The notes beneath the pieces were generated by a model. The model saw nothing but the letters and a program-made list of their open reading frames with translations, was not told where the DNA came from and did no database searches. Made by a program: the position numbers and the translations under genes. From Paenibacillus rhizosphaerae (GTDB lineage: Bacteria; Bacillota; Bacilli; Paenibacillales; Paenibacillaceae): a DNA stretch of 64,000 nucleotides. How positions within the stretch are numbered: position 1 is the stretch's first letter; the number at the start of each line of letters is the position of its first letter. The stretch is taken from NCBI RefSeq assembly GCF_014192015.1, contig NZ_JACHXJ010000001.1:1302001-1366000 (forward strand). The letters run 5' to 3'. Of the stretch, positions 25,842-34,399 are shown in pieces.

Positions 25842-27383
25842 ATGGCTTTGACGAAACCGAATATTATATTTCTGATGACCGACCAGCAGCGCTGGGACTG
25901 CATCGGGAGATTCAATCAGCATATCAAAACACCGACGCTGGACCGTCTTGCGGACGAAGGGATCGTATTCAGCCAGGCTGTTTGCCAAGCGCCAATGTGC
26001 GTTCCCAGCCGCAGTTCGATGATGTTCGGGTTGTATCCTTCGCAAATCGGGGTAAGAACCAACCGGGACGGCCTTGACGACGAGGATGGTTTTCCCATCC
26101 TGCCTTTGCCGGAGCTGCTTCGCAGGCAGGGCTACCAGACGGCCGGTTTCGGCAAAACACACTGGAATCACGGCCGGCGGTCCCATCCGTCGGCGCGGGG
26201 ATTTGAGGTGCGGGCTATAGGGCTCGGCCGGGACAGCGGGCATTACGAAGAGAATGCGCTGATGATGGATGAGGATGATCCGGAAGGACTGAGCGCATAT
26301 TATGAGGAAACCCGCGATTACGGAAGCGGGGAAGAAAATGCGCTCGGATATATCGGCCGCACCAGCGAAGTGCCGATGCACCGGCATCGTGACGGGTGGG
26401 TGGCTGAGCAATGCAAGAAGTTTATCGAGCACGGGCTGGACGGATCGCGTCCGCTGTTTCTGTATTTATCGTTTCTAAAGCCACATGCGGGCTTTAATGT
26501 TCCGAAGGAGTTCGAAGACTGGTATCGGCTCGAGGACATTCCGGACATTGAGCAGCCGCCATGGGAAATAGAACAGGGAACGCATGTGGAAGAAGAGGCT
26601 TTGATCCGCGGAGACGGCGGCAGCCGGTATTGGGACAGAAGGCAGATGTGGGAACGGATGAGCGTGATGGAGCGCAGGCGGACAACGCTGCGTTACTGGG
26701 CCAACTGTTCTTGGCTGGACCATTATTTCGGAGAGGTGCTGGACGGTCTGCGTTCTAAGGGGTTACTGGATAACGCTCTGATCGTTTTCGTATCGGATCA
26801 CGGTGAAATGCTGGGAGAGCGCCAGTTCCGCTTCAGTAAATATTGTTTGTTTGAGAGCAGCGTACGGGTTCCGTTGATATTGTCCGGCAGCTGGATTCCC
26901 GCTGAAATGCGTGGAATAACGGATGATCGTCCGGCCGAGCTGATCGACCTGGTTCCGACCCTTGCGAATGCATCGGGAGCTGAACTTAATCCCGTTCTTC
27001 CCGGTCTCGATTTGTTAGCAGGCAAGCGGCGCACAGGAACGTTTTCCGAGTTCCACCGGACGACGGAAGACGGCCGATTCGCCGCTCCGGCCGTCATGTG
27101 GCGCAAACGGGATTGGAAGCTGATTTTATCTTTGCCGGGGCCATTGGACGATGCAGACTCCAGGCTGAAAGAGATTAAGGGGGAGCTGTACCATCTGAAA
27201 GAAGATCCTGGCGAGTGGTTCAATTTGTACACGGATGAACGCTTCATGACGATTCGGGAAGAAATGACCTCCGAATTGCTTATGCACCTGGCAATTACGT
27301 GGACAAGAGGGCCATCGTTTGGACGCGCGGAATTTGGAAATGCTGAATTTTATAGGCCGTCTCCTGGAACCGGAATATCATGA
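25842..27383 (+). CDS. Type I sulfatase (formylglycine-dependent)
   Basis: A 513-residue cytoplasmic sulfatase with no signal peptide. The metal-binding start KPNIIFLMTDQQRWDCIG and the maturation motif CVPSRSSMMFGLYPSQIG (Cys near residue 53 of CxPSR) are intact, so the Cys can become formylglycine. VSDHGEMLGERQF supplies further metal ligands near residue 320. The 46-base gap from the permease gene and AAGGAG before the ATG point to one operon. It should remove sulfate from an imported sugar. A maturation enzyme (FGE or anSME) is not in the window, so function depends on one elsewhere. Confidence 0.92.
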   Translation: MALTKPNIIFLMTDQQRWDCIGRFNQHIKTPTLDRLADEGIVFSQAVCQAPMCVPSRSSMMFGLYPSQIGVRTNRDGLDDEDGFPILPLPELLRRQGYQTAGFGKTHWNHGRRSHPSARGFEVRAIGLGRDSGHYEENALMMDEDDPEGLSAYYEETRDYGSGEENALGYIGRTSEVPMHRHRDGWVAEQCKKFIEHGLDGSRPLFLYLSFLKPHAGFNVPKEFEDWYRLEDIPDIEQPPWEIEQGTHVEEEALIRGDGGSRYWDRRQMWERMSVMERRRTTLRYWANCSWLDHYFGEVLDGLRSKGLLDNALIVFVSDHGEMLGERQFRFSKYCLFESSVRVPLILSGSWIPAEMRGITDDRPAELIDLVPTLANASGAELNPVLPGLDLLAGKRRTGTFSEFHRTTEDGRFAAPAVMWRKRDWKLILSLPGPLDDADSRLKEIKGELYHLKEDPGEWFNLYTDERFMTIREEMTSELLMHLAITWTRGPSFGRAEFGNAEFYRPSPGTGIS

Positions 27384-27411
27384 CCCGGAATCAAAGTCCG
27401 CAGATGAAGAC

Positions 27412-27452
27412 AAACCGCACGTTAGTAATGCTAACTGACGTGCGGTTTATTT
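27412..27452 (+). terminator. Terminator of the sulfatase operon
   Basis: AAACCGCACGTTAG and CTAACTGACGTGCGGTTT form a long stem with a 5-base loop and a TG bulge, followed by ATTTG. Confidence 0.75.
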
Positions 27453-27597
27453 GTGTCGTAGGGTCTTCATGCAGTACCTGTCTGCTGTTCAGATTCGTTG
27501 GCTTGCGGGAATCCATCGATTTGAGGACATATGTCCTACCCTATACCGGCTTGATTGCCTTTTAATAATGACAGAACAAAACAGAAGGAGAGGACCT

Positions 27598-28023
27598 ATG
27601 AAGGGCATTATATTTGCACTGCTGGGCGGCGCCTGCATTACGCTGCAGGGTGTCGCCAACTCCCGGATCAGCGGGGATATCGGGACGTGGCAGGCCGCGG
27701 CGGTAACCCAACTGACCGGTTGTATTCTCGCTTTGCTCATCCTGCTGTTTGTGCGTGACGGCAGCCGGGAGGGCTTCAAGAGCGTCAAGCCGCTGTACCG
27801 GATCGGCGGGGCCTTGGGGGCGGTCATCATTTTCAGCGAGGTGACGTCGATTCAGACGATCGGAGTGACTTTTACCATTTCCGCCCTCTTGATCGCCCAG
27901 CTCTGCCTGACGTTTATTGTCGATCTGAATGGCTGGTTCGGCATGGAGAAACGGAAAATCAGCACCGCACAGTTTATCGGGATCGGAATAATGATTGCGG
28001 GCGTCGTGATTCTTAAATTTTGA
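27598..28023 (+). CDS. YdcZ/DUF606 small multidrug-like membrane protein, copy 1
   Basis: A 141-residue protein with four hydrophobic segments, matching the DUF606 (YdcZ) family within the drug/metabolite transporter clan: GIIFALLGGACITLQGVANSRI at the start and IGIGIMIAGVVIL at the end. GAAGGAGAGG precedes the ATG. A longer upstream frame is rejected for lack of a ribosome site. A second, diverged family member lies just past the CRP-type gene. Paired DUF606 proteins are thought to work as two halves of one transporter. Confidence 0.85.
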   Translation: MKGIIFALLGGACITLQGVANSRISGDIGTWQAAAVTQLTGCILALLILLFVRDGSREGFKSVKPLYRIGGALGAVIIFSEVTSIQTIGVTFTISALLIAQLCLTFIVDLNGWFGMEKRKISTAQFIGIGIMIAGVVILKF

Positions 28024-28077
28024 CATCCGTGCCGCACGCCATTATGATGGGCCTAAGTTAGAGGGGGACGTTTGAAG

Positions 28078-28803
28078 ATGAGAGAGATGAAGGATAACGG
28101 GCTGCTGGCGGATTATTTGCGTCAATATGAGCTGGAGACGATATTTTATGAACCGCTTCGGCCGTATTTATCGCTGTATCGCTTTGACCAAGGAGAATTC
28201 ATTTGCTCTCAGGGAGCGCCTGCGGAATATTTATACGTGCTCGTCAGCGGGAAAATCAAAATCTACACAACCTCACCCGAAGGGAAAACGCTGATCCTTA
28301 ACTTTATGAAACCGCTGGAAATTATCGGAGACATTGAATACCTCAAGGATACGGATACGGTCAATACCGTTGAGGCGGTCACGACCGTGCATATGATCGG
28401 CATCCACCACCGCTGGCTGCGGAAATTCGGGAAGGATTACGCTCCTATGCTCCAGTTCCTACTGGATATGATCACCAATAAATTTTATATCAAATCCAAT
28501 TTTCTAAGCCTTAATCTGATGTATCCGGTTGAAGTCCGGCTGGCCAGCTACTTACTGTCGATCTCCTTCGACGATGCGGACACTTCCGGTGAGGAACAGC
28601 GGACAGCGGTCAACCTGGTGGATGCGGCCAACTTAATCGGGACCAGCTATCGCCACGTTAACCGGGTGATCCAGAAGTTCTGCAAAGACGGACTCGTGGA
28701 ACGGGATAAAGGTTACATCCGCGTAATAGACAGGAAAGGGCTCAGCGATCTGGCTGGACAAAATATTTATGAAATCGTAACGAAAGGAGGAGGAAACCAA
28801 TGA
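28078..28803 (+). CDS. CRP/FNR-family regulator (YeiL-like)
   Basis: A 241-residue regulator. A cyclic-nucleotide-binding-type jelly roll occupies residues 25-140 (FICSQGAPAEYLYVLVSGKIKIYTT). A winged helix-turn-helix follows, with VDAANLIGTSYRHVNRVIQKFCKDGLVERDKGYI as the recognition region. There is no FNR-type N-terminal Cys cluster, so an iron-sulfur cluster is unlikely. ATG 28078 has GAGGGGG ten bases before. Its stop overlaps the start of the second YdcZ gene, and the first lies just upstream, so it probably regulates the pair. Confidence 0.88.
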   Translation: MREMKDNGLLADYLRQYELETIFYEPLRPYLSLYRFDQGEFICSQGAPAEYLYVLVSGKIKIYTTSPEGKTLILNFMKPLEIIGDIEYLKDTDTVNTVEAVTTVHMIGIHHRWLRKFGKDYAPMLQFLLDMITNKFYIKSNFLSLNLMYPVEVRLASYLLSISFDDADTSGEEQRTAVNLVDAANLIGTSYRHVNRVIQKFCKDGLVERDKGYIRVIDRKGLSDLAGQNIYEIVTKGGGNQ

Positions 28804-29303
28804 TGCTCGGTCTTGTGTTATCGCTGATCGCCGGCTCCCTGGTGAGCCTGCAGAACATTTTTAACAGCAAAATGAATCAGCGGATCGGCTCCTGGGCGAC
28901 AACAACCTGGGTGCTGTTCCTCGGATTTGTCGCATCGTTCGGCATCGGCTTGGCGATCGAAGGCAAAGGCATGCTGACACTCCAGCATATGCAGCCCTGG
29001 TACTGGTTCAGCGGCATGATCGGGGTGGGGGTCGTGTTCTGTCTGATGCAGAGCATGAAGCTGCTTGCGCCCACTTTTGCCATCGCCGTAGTCATGACGT
29101 CCCAGCTCGGGTTTGCACTGATTTGGGACTCGCTTGGCTGGATGGGACTGGAGAAAGTTCCGTTGACACCAAATAAAGTGATCGGCGTGCTCGTTATTGT
29201 GGCCGGAATCGTAGTTTTCAAAATCGGTGAAGGGCGGCTTCCAGCGGGAAAATCTGCCGCGGTTCAAAAAAAGACTGCCGCACTAGAGCAAGGAAATGGA
29301 TAA
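28800..29303 (+). CDS. YdcZ/DUF606 membrane protein, copy 2
   Basis: A 167-residue membrane protein with four helices, in the same family as the gene at 27598 (IAGSLVSLQNIFNSKMNQRIGSW, VIGVLVIVAGIVVFKIG). It has a longer charged C-terminal tail. Its ATG overlaps the CRP-type stop codon by four bases with AAAGGAGG in front, so the two are translationally coupled. It probably associates with copy 1; substrate unknown. Confidence 0.86.
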   Translation: MMLGLVLSLIAGSLVSLQNIFNSKMNQRIGSWATTTWVLFLGFVASFGIGLAIEGKGMLTLQHMQPWYWFSGMIGVGVVFCLMQSMKLLAPTFAIAVVMTSQLGFALIWDSLGWMGLEKVPLTPNKVIGVLVIVAGIVVFKIGEGRLPAGKSAAVQKKTAALEQGNG

Positions 29304-29318
29304 GGAGTGAAGTTGAAT

Positions 29319-29717
29319 ATGACGACCACGATTGATAAGGTTGCCTGGATTCAGATTCAGGACGGACGGATTCTCTCCGCACGTTCCAAAGGAAAGGATA
29401 CGTATTATTTGCCTGGGGGAAAGCGGGAACCCGGTGAAACCGATGAGCAGACGCTGATCCGTGAAATCAGGGAAGAGCTTACGGTTGAGATCGACCCTGG
29501 AACCCTTACATTCGTAGGAACGTTTGAAGATCAGGCACACGGCAAAGCGGACAATGTGACGGTTCAAATGAGCTGTTATACCGGGGAATATTCAGGTGAG
29601 CTGCGCCCATCGGCGGAAATCGAGGAGTTTGCCTGGCTGACTTATGCGGATCGCATCCGCGTCTCGCCGGTATGCCAGCGGATTTTTGAACATCTGCACG
29701 AGCGTCAATGGATTTGA
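29319..29717 (+). CDS. NUDIX hydrolase
   Basis: A 132-residue NUDIX protein. The Nudix box is intact: G-x5-E-x7-R-E-x-x-E-E in GKREPGETDEQTLIREIREEL, with the catalytic Glu residues present. Such enzymes hydrolyse nucleoside diphosphates linked to other groups, often as clean-up. The ATG at 29319 is preferred; AAGGAG lies 11 bases before it, and a GTG at 29307 overlaps that site. It follows the YdcZ gene by 15 bases and probably shares its transcript. Substrate is not predictable. Confidence 0.85.
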   Translation: MTTTIDKVAWIQIQDGRILSARSKGKDTYYLPGGKREPGETDEQTLIREIREELTVEIDPGTLTFVGTFEDQAHGKADNVTVQMSCYTGEYSGELRPSAEIEEFAWLTYADRIRVSPVCQRIFEHLHERQWI

Positions 29718-29736
29718 TCGGGAATGCCGCGAAAAG

Positions 29737-29784
29737 TAACGGATATTCGCAGGGAGAAATTATTCCTGCCGGGTATCCGTTTTG
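29737..29784 (+). terminator. Terminator after the NUDIX gene
   Basis: AACGGATAT...CGCAGG pairs with CCTGC...GGGTATCCGTT, ending in TTTGTTG. Confidence 0.7.
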
Positions 29785-29841
29785 TTGTGCTGCTGAAAGT
29801 TGCAGCAAATTTTTCAATGTAAAACTAATGGTTTACATTTA

Positions 29842-29869
29842 GTCCGATTTCATATAATCTAATACGGAC
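29842..29869. promoter_or_regulatory. Inverted repeat over the Rrf2 promoter
   Basis: GTCCG and CGGAC arms enclose an 18-base spacer containing TATAAT (29853-29858), with TTTACA at 29832. A repressor bound here would block the -10 element; autorepression by the Rrf2 protein is likely. Confidence 0.45.
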
Positions 29870-29953
29870 AATAATTATCCGCTTTAGTCGGCAAAATCAA
29901 TTTGATCTGCTCAAATGGGAATGATGAAGACTACAATTTTGGAGGTGATGACT

Positions 29954-30439
29954 ATGCATATGAAGACCGGCGTGGAGCAGTGCGTATACGCGATTTTTCT
30001 GCTGAGTATGCTTCCGGACAAGGCGGTCCTTCCCGGCGAGGCGATCAGCCAGCAGCTCGGCACCTCCCCGACCTACTTCCAAAAGCTGTTGCGAAAGCTG
30101 GTCAGCGCTGATCTGATCACCTCCGTGCCCGGGGTAAAAGGCGGGTTTAAATTGAAGAAAAAAACAGAAGATATCCGTATCTACGATATTTTCATCGCCA
30201 TCGAGGGGCAGCAATCCCTTTATTCCTCAAGCGGCATTTTTCGGGATATGCTGGAACTTCGGGACGATCCCGATCCGTGCTGCCTACTGGCCAATTTAAT
30301 GGAAGAAGCGGAATCCGCCTGGAAGACCGTGCTTCAGCGGGAAACGGTAGCATCCATTTACGACGATGCGCATCGGGAGCGTTACAGACAGAAGATTGAA
30401 TCGCTAAAGGAATGGGTTCACGAAAAAATGGTCGTTTAA
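29954..30439 (+). CDS. Rrf2-family transcriptional regulator
   Basis: A 161-residue Rrf2 protein. The winged helix is visible (AISQQLGTSPTYFQKLLRKLVSADLI, then VPGVKGGFKLKKKTEDIRIYDIF). The family's iron-sulfur Cys triad is not present: only a DPCC pair is seen near residue 102, so it is not IscR-like and may sense through thiols or ligands. GGAGGT sits seven bases before the ATG at 29954; two other nearby ATG codons are less well placed. The next gene starts 27 bases later. Target unknown. Confidence 0.88.
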   Translation: MHMKTGVEQCVYAIFLLSMLPDKAVLPGEAISQQLGTSPTYFQKLLRKLVSADLITSVPGVKGGFKLKKKTEDIRIYDIFIAIEGQQSLYSSSGIFRDMLELRDDPDPCCLLANLMEEAESAWKTVLQRETVASIYDDAHRERYRQKIESLKEWVHEKMVV

Positions 30440-30466
30440 CATACAAACAAGAAAAGAGGGAAAAGC

Positions 30467-30742
30467 ATGATTTCGATTTTAAGCCGAATCAATGAGCTTG
30501 CCAAAAAGGAAAAAGTAGAAGGGCTCACCAACGCGGAACGCGTGGAACAGCAGTCGCTCCGCGAGGATTATCTCCGAGAAATCCGCGGGCAGGTGCTCGG
30601 CACATTCTCCCGTTTGACGGTGGTAGACCCGCTGGGCAACGACGTCACGCCCGAGAAGGTCCGCAAGGTGAAGGCTGAGCAGGAGGAGACGGAAGAGGAC
30701 GCCCCCGGCGTCGTAAACCGGATTCGCCGCTATTTGGATTAA
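30467..30742 (+). CDS. UPF0291 (DUF896, YnzC-like) small protein
   Basis: A 91-residue protein with the YnzC family start MISILSRINELAKKEKVEGL and NAERVEQQSLREDYLREIRGQ, and a longer acidic C-terminal extension. B. subtilis YnzC lies in the LexA-controlled yneA operon, but the molecular role is unknown. No LexA box was found here. It probably shares a transcript with the Rrf2 gene. Confidence 0.88.
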   Translation: MISILSRINELAKKEKVEGLTNAERVEQQSLREDYLREIRGQVLGTFSRLTVVDPLGNDVTPEKVRKVKAEQEETEEDAPGVVNRIRRYLD

Positions 30743-30868
30743 CGTCCGGCATCAGAAGCCGCAGACGTTCGCACTTTTATTGATCTATTTCATTCATCAA
30801 GCTGACAACTTACGATGAAACGGTCCTACCGGCATTCATATAAATTTGCAGGAAAGAAGCTGATACCT

Positions 30869-31888
30869 ATGAGCAACCACGATACGAAAACGCTGGATCA
30901 GATCAAGTTTTCCGTTCTTGATTTGGCACCCATCGTCAGGGGTGGAACGGCGGCCGAATCGTTTAAAAATACATTGAACCTGGCGCAGCACGCCGAACGT
31001 TGGGGCTACAACCGGTATTGGCTGGCTGAGCACCACAACATGCCGGGCATCGCCAGTTCGGCGACGTCCGTCGTCATCGGATATGTAGCCGGAGGGACCC
31101 AGTCGATCCGCGTCGGTTCCGGAGGCATCATGCTGCCTAACCATGCGCCGCTGGTCATCGCGGAACAGTTCGGTACGCTGGAAGCGATGTATCCGGGACG
31201 GATTGACCTTGGACTCGGGCGCGCACCGGGGTCCGATCAACTCACGGCGGAGGCGCTGCGCCGCGACCCTAGTAACGGTCATTATTTTCCGCAGCATGTT
31301 CAGGAATTGATGGCCTATTTCGACGAGAAGTCCAAATATAACCGCGTCCGGGCCATTCCGGGGGAAGGTCAGCATGTTCCGATCTGGCTGCTCGGCTCCA
31401 GTGATTTCAGCGCTGCTTTGGCGGCCAAGATGGGACTTCCGTTCTCCTTCGCCAGCCATTTCTCGCCGGATCATACGCTGCAGGCGCTGGCCATTTACCG
31501 GAGACAGTTTCAACCGTCTGCGGTTCTGGACAAACCTTACGCCATGGTCGGGGTGAATGTGTATGCGGCCGATACAACGGAAGAGGCGGAGTTTATCGCC
31601 ACATCGCATCAGCAGCAGTTTCTGAGCCTGATCCGGAATACGCCGGGGCAATTGGCCCCGCCCGTCAAATCGCTGGAAGGCAACTGGAACGAGTTCGAGA
31701 AGGCGCATGTGATGAAACAGATCCGTTCATCGGTCATCGGCAATCCGGAAGAAGTCAAGCGTCAGCTGCAGGCCTTCCTGGATGAGACCCAGGCGGACGA
31801 AATGATCGTCAACTCGATGGTCTACGACCCGGCGGCCCGCCTGCGTTCGTACGAAATCGTAGCCGAAGTCACCGGCATGAAAAAATGA
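30869..31888 (+). CDS. Luciferase-like flavin monooxygenase (LLM), copy 1
   Basis: A 339-residue LLM-class protein. It begins with the family strand [13 protein letters not shown], then [19 protein letters not shown] and [39 protein letters not shown], all typical of the group often annotated MsnO8 or YvbT. These use reduced FMN from a partner reductase. ATG 30869 is chosen because AGGAAAG lies about ten bases earlier. A related copy lies at 33135. Confidence 0.88.
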   Translation: MSNHDTKTLDQIKFSVLDLAPIVRGGTAAESFKNTLNLAQHAERWGYNRYWLAEHHNMPGIASSATSVVIGYVAGGTQSIRVGSGGIMLPNHAPLVIAEQFGTLEAMYPGRIDLGLGRAPGSDQLTAEALRRDPSNGHYFPQHVQELMAYFDEKSKYNRVRAIPGEGQHVPIWLLGSSDFSAALAAKMGLPFSFASHFSPDHTLQALAIYRRQFQPSAVLDKPYAMVGVNVYAADTTEEAEFIATSHQQQFLSLIRNTPGQLAPPVKSLEGNWNEFEKAHVMKQIRSSVIGNPEEVKRQLQAFLDETQADEMIVNSMVYDPAARLRSYEIVAEVTGMKK

Positions 31889-31931
31889 CAGACGTGAGCG
31901 GTATCGCACTCGGTATTGAGGAAATGAAAGA

Positions 31932-31963
31932 GAGGCTGGCCTATACCAAGGCCGGTCTTTTTT
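31932..31963 (+). terminator. Terminator after LLM copy 1
   Basis: GGCTGGCCT pairs with AGGCCGGTC, followed by a run of T residues. It separates this gene from the broken esterase. Confidence 0.8.
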
Positions 31964-32114
31964 GTCCTTCAGCTCGTTGATCTGCATGCGTTGCCTGCCT
32001 GAACGGTGGAGTGCAACGCGCCGTATTTGGAAAAAGGGAAACGACAACCTTATCCGGATGGTGTATAATTTTGGAAATGTTAGGCCTACTCCATTCGAAG
32101 AAAGGATGAATGCC

Positions 32115-32902
32115 ATGCGATTTCCTTTTGAACATCCTGTCCGCGAACTCACCTACAAAGAGGTAAAAGACCGGAAGCTGCGGTTCTATGTATCCGAACC
32201 GGACCGGGCGGGGGCAAACCGGCCAGTTATTTTGTTTTTTCAAGGAGGAAGCTTTCAGCCGAATCCGAAATTTTCGCCGGCCCAATTTCAGCACCAAGCC
32301 CATGAATTCGCATCTCAAGGCATCGTTCGATCTGCGTGGACTACAGGACAGGCCGTGATGCTGGATTTACCCCGCTGCAGGCGATTATGGATGTTAAATC
32401 GGCCGTGCGCTGGGTGCGTCAGCATGCGGAGGAGCTCGGTGCCGATCCGGAGAAGCTGGCTATATGCGGAGCATCGGCGGGGGGATATATTTCCGTATCC
32501 TCCATTATGTTCGACCACTTGAACGACGATGGGGACGATGTGACCGTGAGTGCTGTTCCCGATAAGCTTGTCATCTTTGCGGCCGGGATGGACGGGGTGG
32601 ACATTATGTCCCGCCGATACCCCGAACTGCTGTCTGTTGCCGAGGAGATCTCGCCCATCCATCATGTGCGGCGCTGCCTGCCGCAGACGCTCTGGATGTG
32701 CGGAACCGGGGACGATTTGTATGAGCAAAACCGCGGCTTTGTTCAAGAAATGCAGGATGCCGGTAACCCGATTACGTTTAAAACTTATGATGGCATGGAG
32801 CATGGCTTTTTTAATTACGGCCGGCATAACAATACGTATTTTCATACAACCAATCAGGAAATCGAGGGCTTTCTCCGCCCGTGGTTGGAGCAAGCTCACT
32901 GA
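32115..32902 (+). pseudogene. Alpha/beta-hydrolase (HSL-type esterase) with a frameshift
   Basis: Two frames together give one esterase. Frame one carries PVILFFQGGSFQ, the oxyanion-hole region (QGG where the family has HGG). Frame two begins ICVDYRTGRDAGFTPLQAIMD and goes on to the nucleophile elbow GASAGG and GMEHGFF with the catalytic His. The join is near 32326-32332, where one missing base would restore the phase (…GIV then ICVDY). It is a recent pseudogene or a sequencing error; a single added base rebuilds a complete 260-residue enzyme. ATG 32115 has AAAGG nine bases before it. Confidence 0.75.
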
Positions 32903-33053
32903 ATAAAAAGCTAGAATAAAAATTGAAGATTGATCCTCTGTCCAGGAACAAAAATGGTCTGACGCTGGATTTAGTCATGCTGACAGCCGGTCAGTGAATG
33001 TCTGAATTTGCAGCCAGTCTTTACTTTTCGACCAGGATATATTACGATAACGT

Positions 33054-33068
33054 GGATAATGTTTATCC
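33054..33068. promoter_or_regulatory. Inverted repeat upstream of LLM copy 2
   Basis: GGATAATGTTTATCC has perfect 6-base arms around TGT, 67 bases before the start codon. Candidate operator; the protein is unknown. Confidence 0.4.
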
Positions 33069-33134
33069 TCTTTAATATGGGATGAATGGATAGCGTTCAG
33101 GATGGAGGTATAACCTGGAAGGGAAGGTAACAAC

Positions 33135-34133
33135 ATGAAATTAAGTGTACTGGATCAAGCACCCGTTACGATAGGAAATACAGCGGAAGGAGCGCTTCAC
33201 AAGGCGGAAGAATTGGCCGTTCTGGCCGACGAACTGGGATACACCCGTATGTGGATGGCCGAGCACCATGGGGCCCGCACGTTTGCGAGTTCTGCGCCCG
33301 AAGTGACGGCGGCCCGTCTTGCGGCCAAAACGCAGCGCATTCGGATCGGCACCGGCGGTGTAATGATGATGCATTATTCTCCTTTGAAGCTGGCCGAAGT
33401 GTTCAAGACGCTGAGCGCATTCACGCCTGGCCGGATCGACTTCGGCGTCGGCCGGGCACCTGGCGGCGATACAAGCTCCATGTATGCCTTGGCGGAAGGG
33501 CGGCAGCTGATGCTGCACAATATGTACGAGAAGCTGAAGACAACGCTGCAGCTGATGAACGAAGAAGTTCCGGAAGATACCCTGTACGCCAAAAATACCG
33601 CATCCCCGGCTCACGTCACCCTGCCTGAGGCATGGCTGCTCGGCTCTAGCGGCGACAGTGCGCTTAAAGCCGGAGAGATGGGTGTGGGGTATTCGTTTGC
33701 GCAATTTTTTAACGGGGCGATGAGCCGCGAAATTCTGGATATGTATAAAGAAAGCTTCAAGCCTTCGGCATTTATGGTGAGACCGCAGATCAGCGTGACC
33801 TATTTGGTAACCACCGCGGAGACGAAGGAAGAGGCCGAATATGAGGCACTGCCGCAGGATCTGTTTCGTCTCATGATGGCTAAGGGGCGGCAGATCACGC
33901 AGCTGCTCACTCCGGAAGAAGCACACAATTACCCGCTGACCGAAATGGACCGCATGCTGATTCAGGACAATCGGAGGCTGCATTTGGTTGGTCCGGTCAA
34001 GGAAATTGCCGCCCGTTTGAAGGAAGAGCAGGAGCAATATGGTTTTGATGAAGCCATGATCTGCAGTATCCCGCATTCCCAGGAGATGCGGCTGCAGGTG
34101 TACCGGCTGCTGGCTCGCGAGCTTTTACAATAG
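33135..34133 (+). CDS. Luciferase-like flavin monooxygenase (LLM), copy 2
   Basis: A 332-residue paralogue of the gene at 30869 (MKLSVLDQAPVTIGN, RMWMAEHHGARTFASSAPEV, GTGGVMMMHYSPLKLAEVFKTLSAFTPGRIDFGVGRAPGG). It belongs to the same group as B. subtilis YvbT/YhbW. GAAGGGAAGG precedes the ATG. The sequences are clearly diverged, so this is an old duplication, not a recent one. No dedicated FMN reductase is adjacent. Confidence 0.88.
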   Translation: MKLSVLDQAPVTIGNTAEGALHKAEELAVLADELGYTRMWMAEHHGARTFASSAPEVTAARLAAKTQRIRIGTGGVMMMHYSPLKLAEVFKTLSAFTPGRIDFGVGRAPGGDTSSMYALAEGRQLMLHNMYEKLKTTLQLMNEEVPEDTLYAKNTASPAHVTLPEAWLLGSSGDSALKAGEMGVGYSFAQFFNGAMSREILDMYKESFKPSAFMVRPQISVTYLVTTAETKEEAEYEALPQDLFRLMMAKGRQITQLLTPEEAHNYPLTEMDRMLIQDNRRLHLVGPVKEIAARLKEEQEQYGFDEAMICSIPHSQEMRLQVYRLLARELLQ

Positions 34134-34149
34134 TATATATGACGTAATA

Positions 34150-34199
34150 ATAGCGTACTAACCTCTTGCGATTATGGAGAGGGGTACGCTTTTTTTGAT
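34150..34199 (+). terminator. Terminator after LLM copy 2
   Basis: AGCGTAC...CCTCT pairs with AGAGG...GTACGCT, followed by seven T residues. Confidence 0.85.
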
Positions 34200-34399
34200 T
34201 GTTTGTAGGACTTGAAAACGATATTCATCTCATCTATAGCCGTATTAAAAATATGTGATGTCATAAATGTTGATAAATGGCTTAATGTGACGTAATATAT
34301 AAAACACAATAAACTGAGATGAAAGGGGATTGGGTTTACACTCAGCAGCATACCGCAGTGCTAGATTACCGGGCATGGAATAGGAGGAGAGGTAAAGAA

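Noticed and set aside
30440..30466. Possible SOS control of the UPF0291 gene, as for B. subtilis YnzC
   Set aside because: No CGAAC-N4-GTTC sequence lies upstream, and the gene follows an Rrf2 gene closely.
33052..33060. CGTGGATAA, one mismatch from a DnaA box, upstream of LLM copy 2
   Set aside because: A single site with no cluster is expected by chance; it also forms part of a short palindrome.
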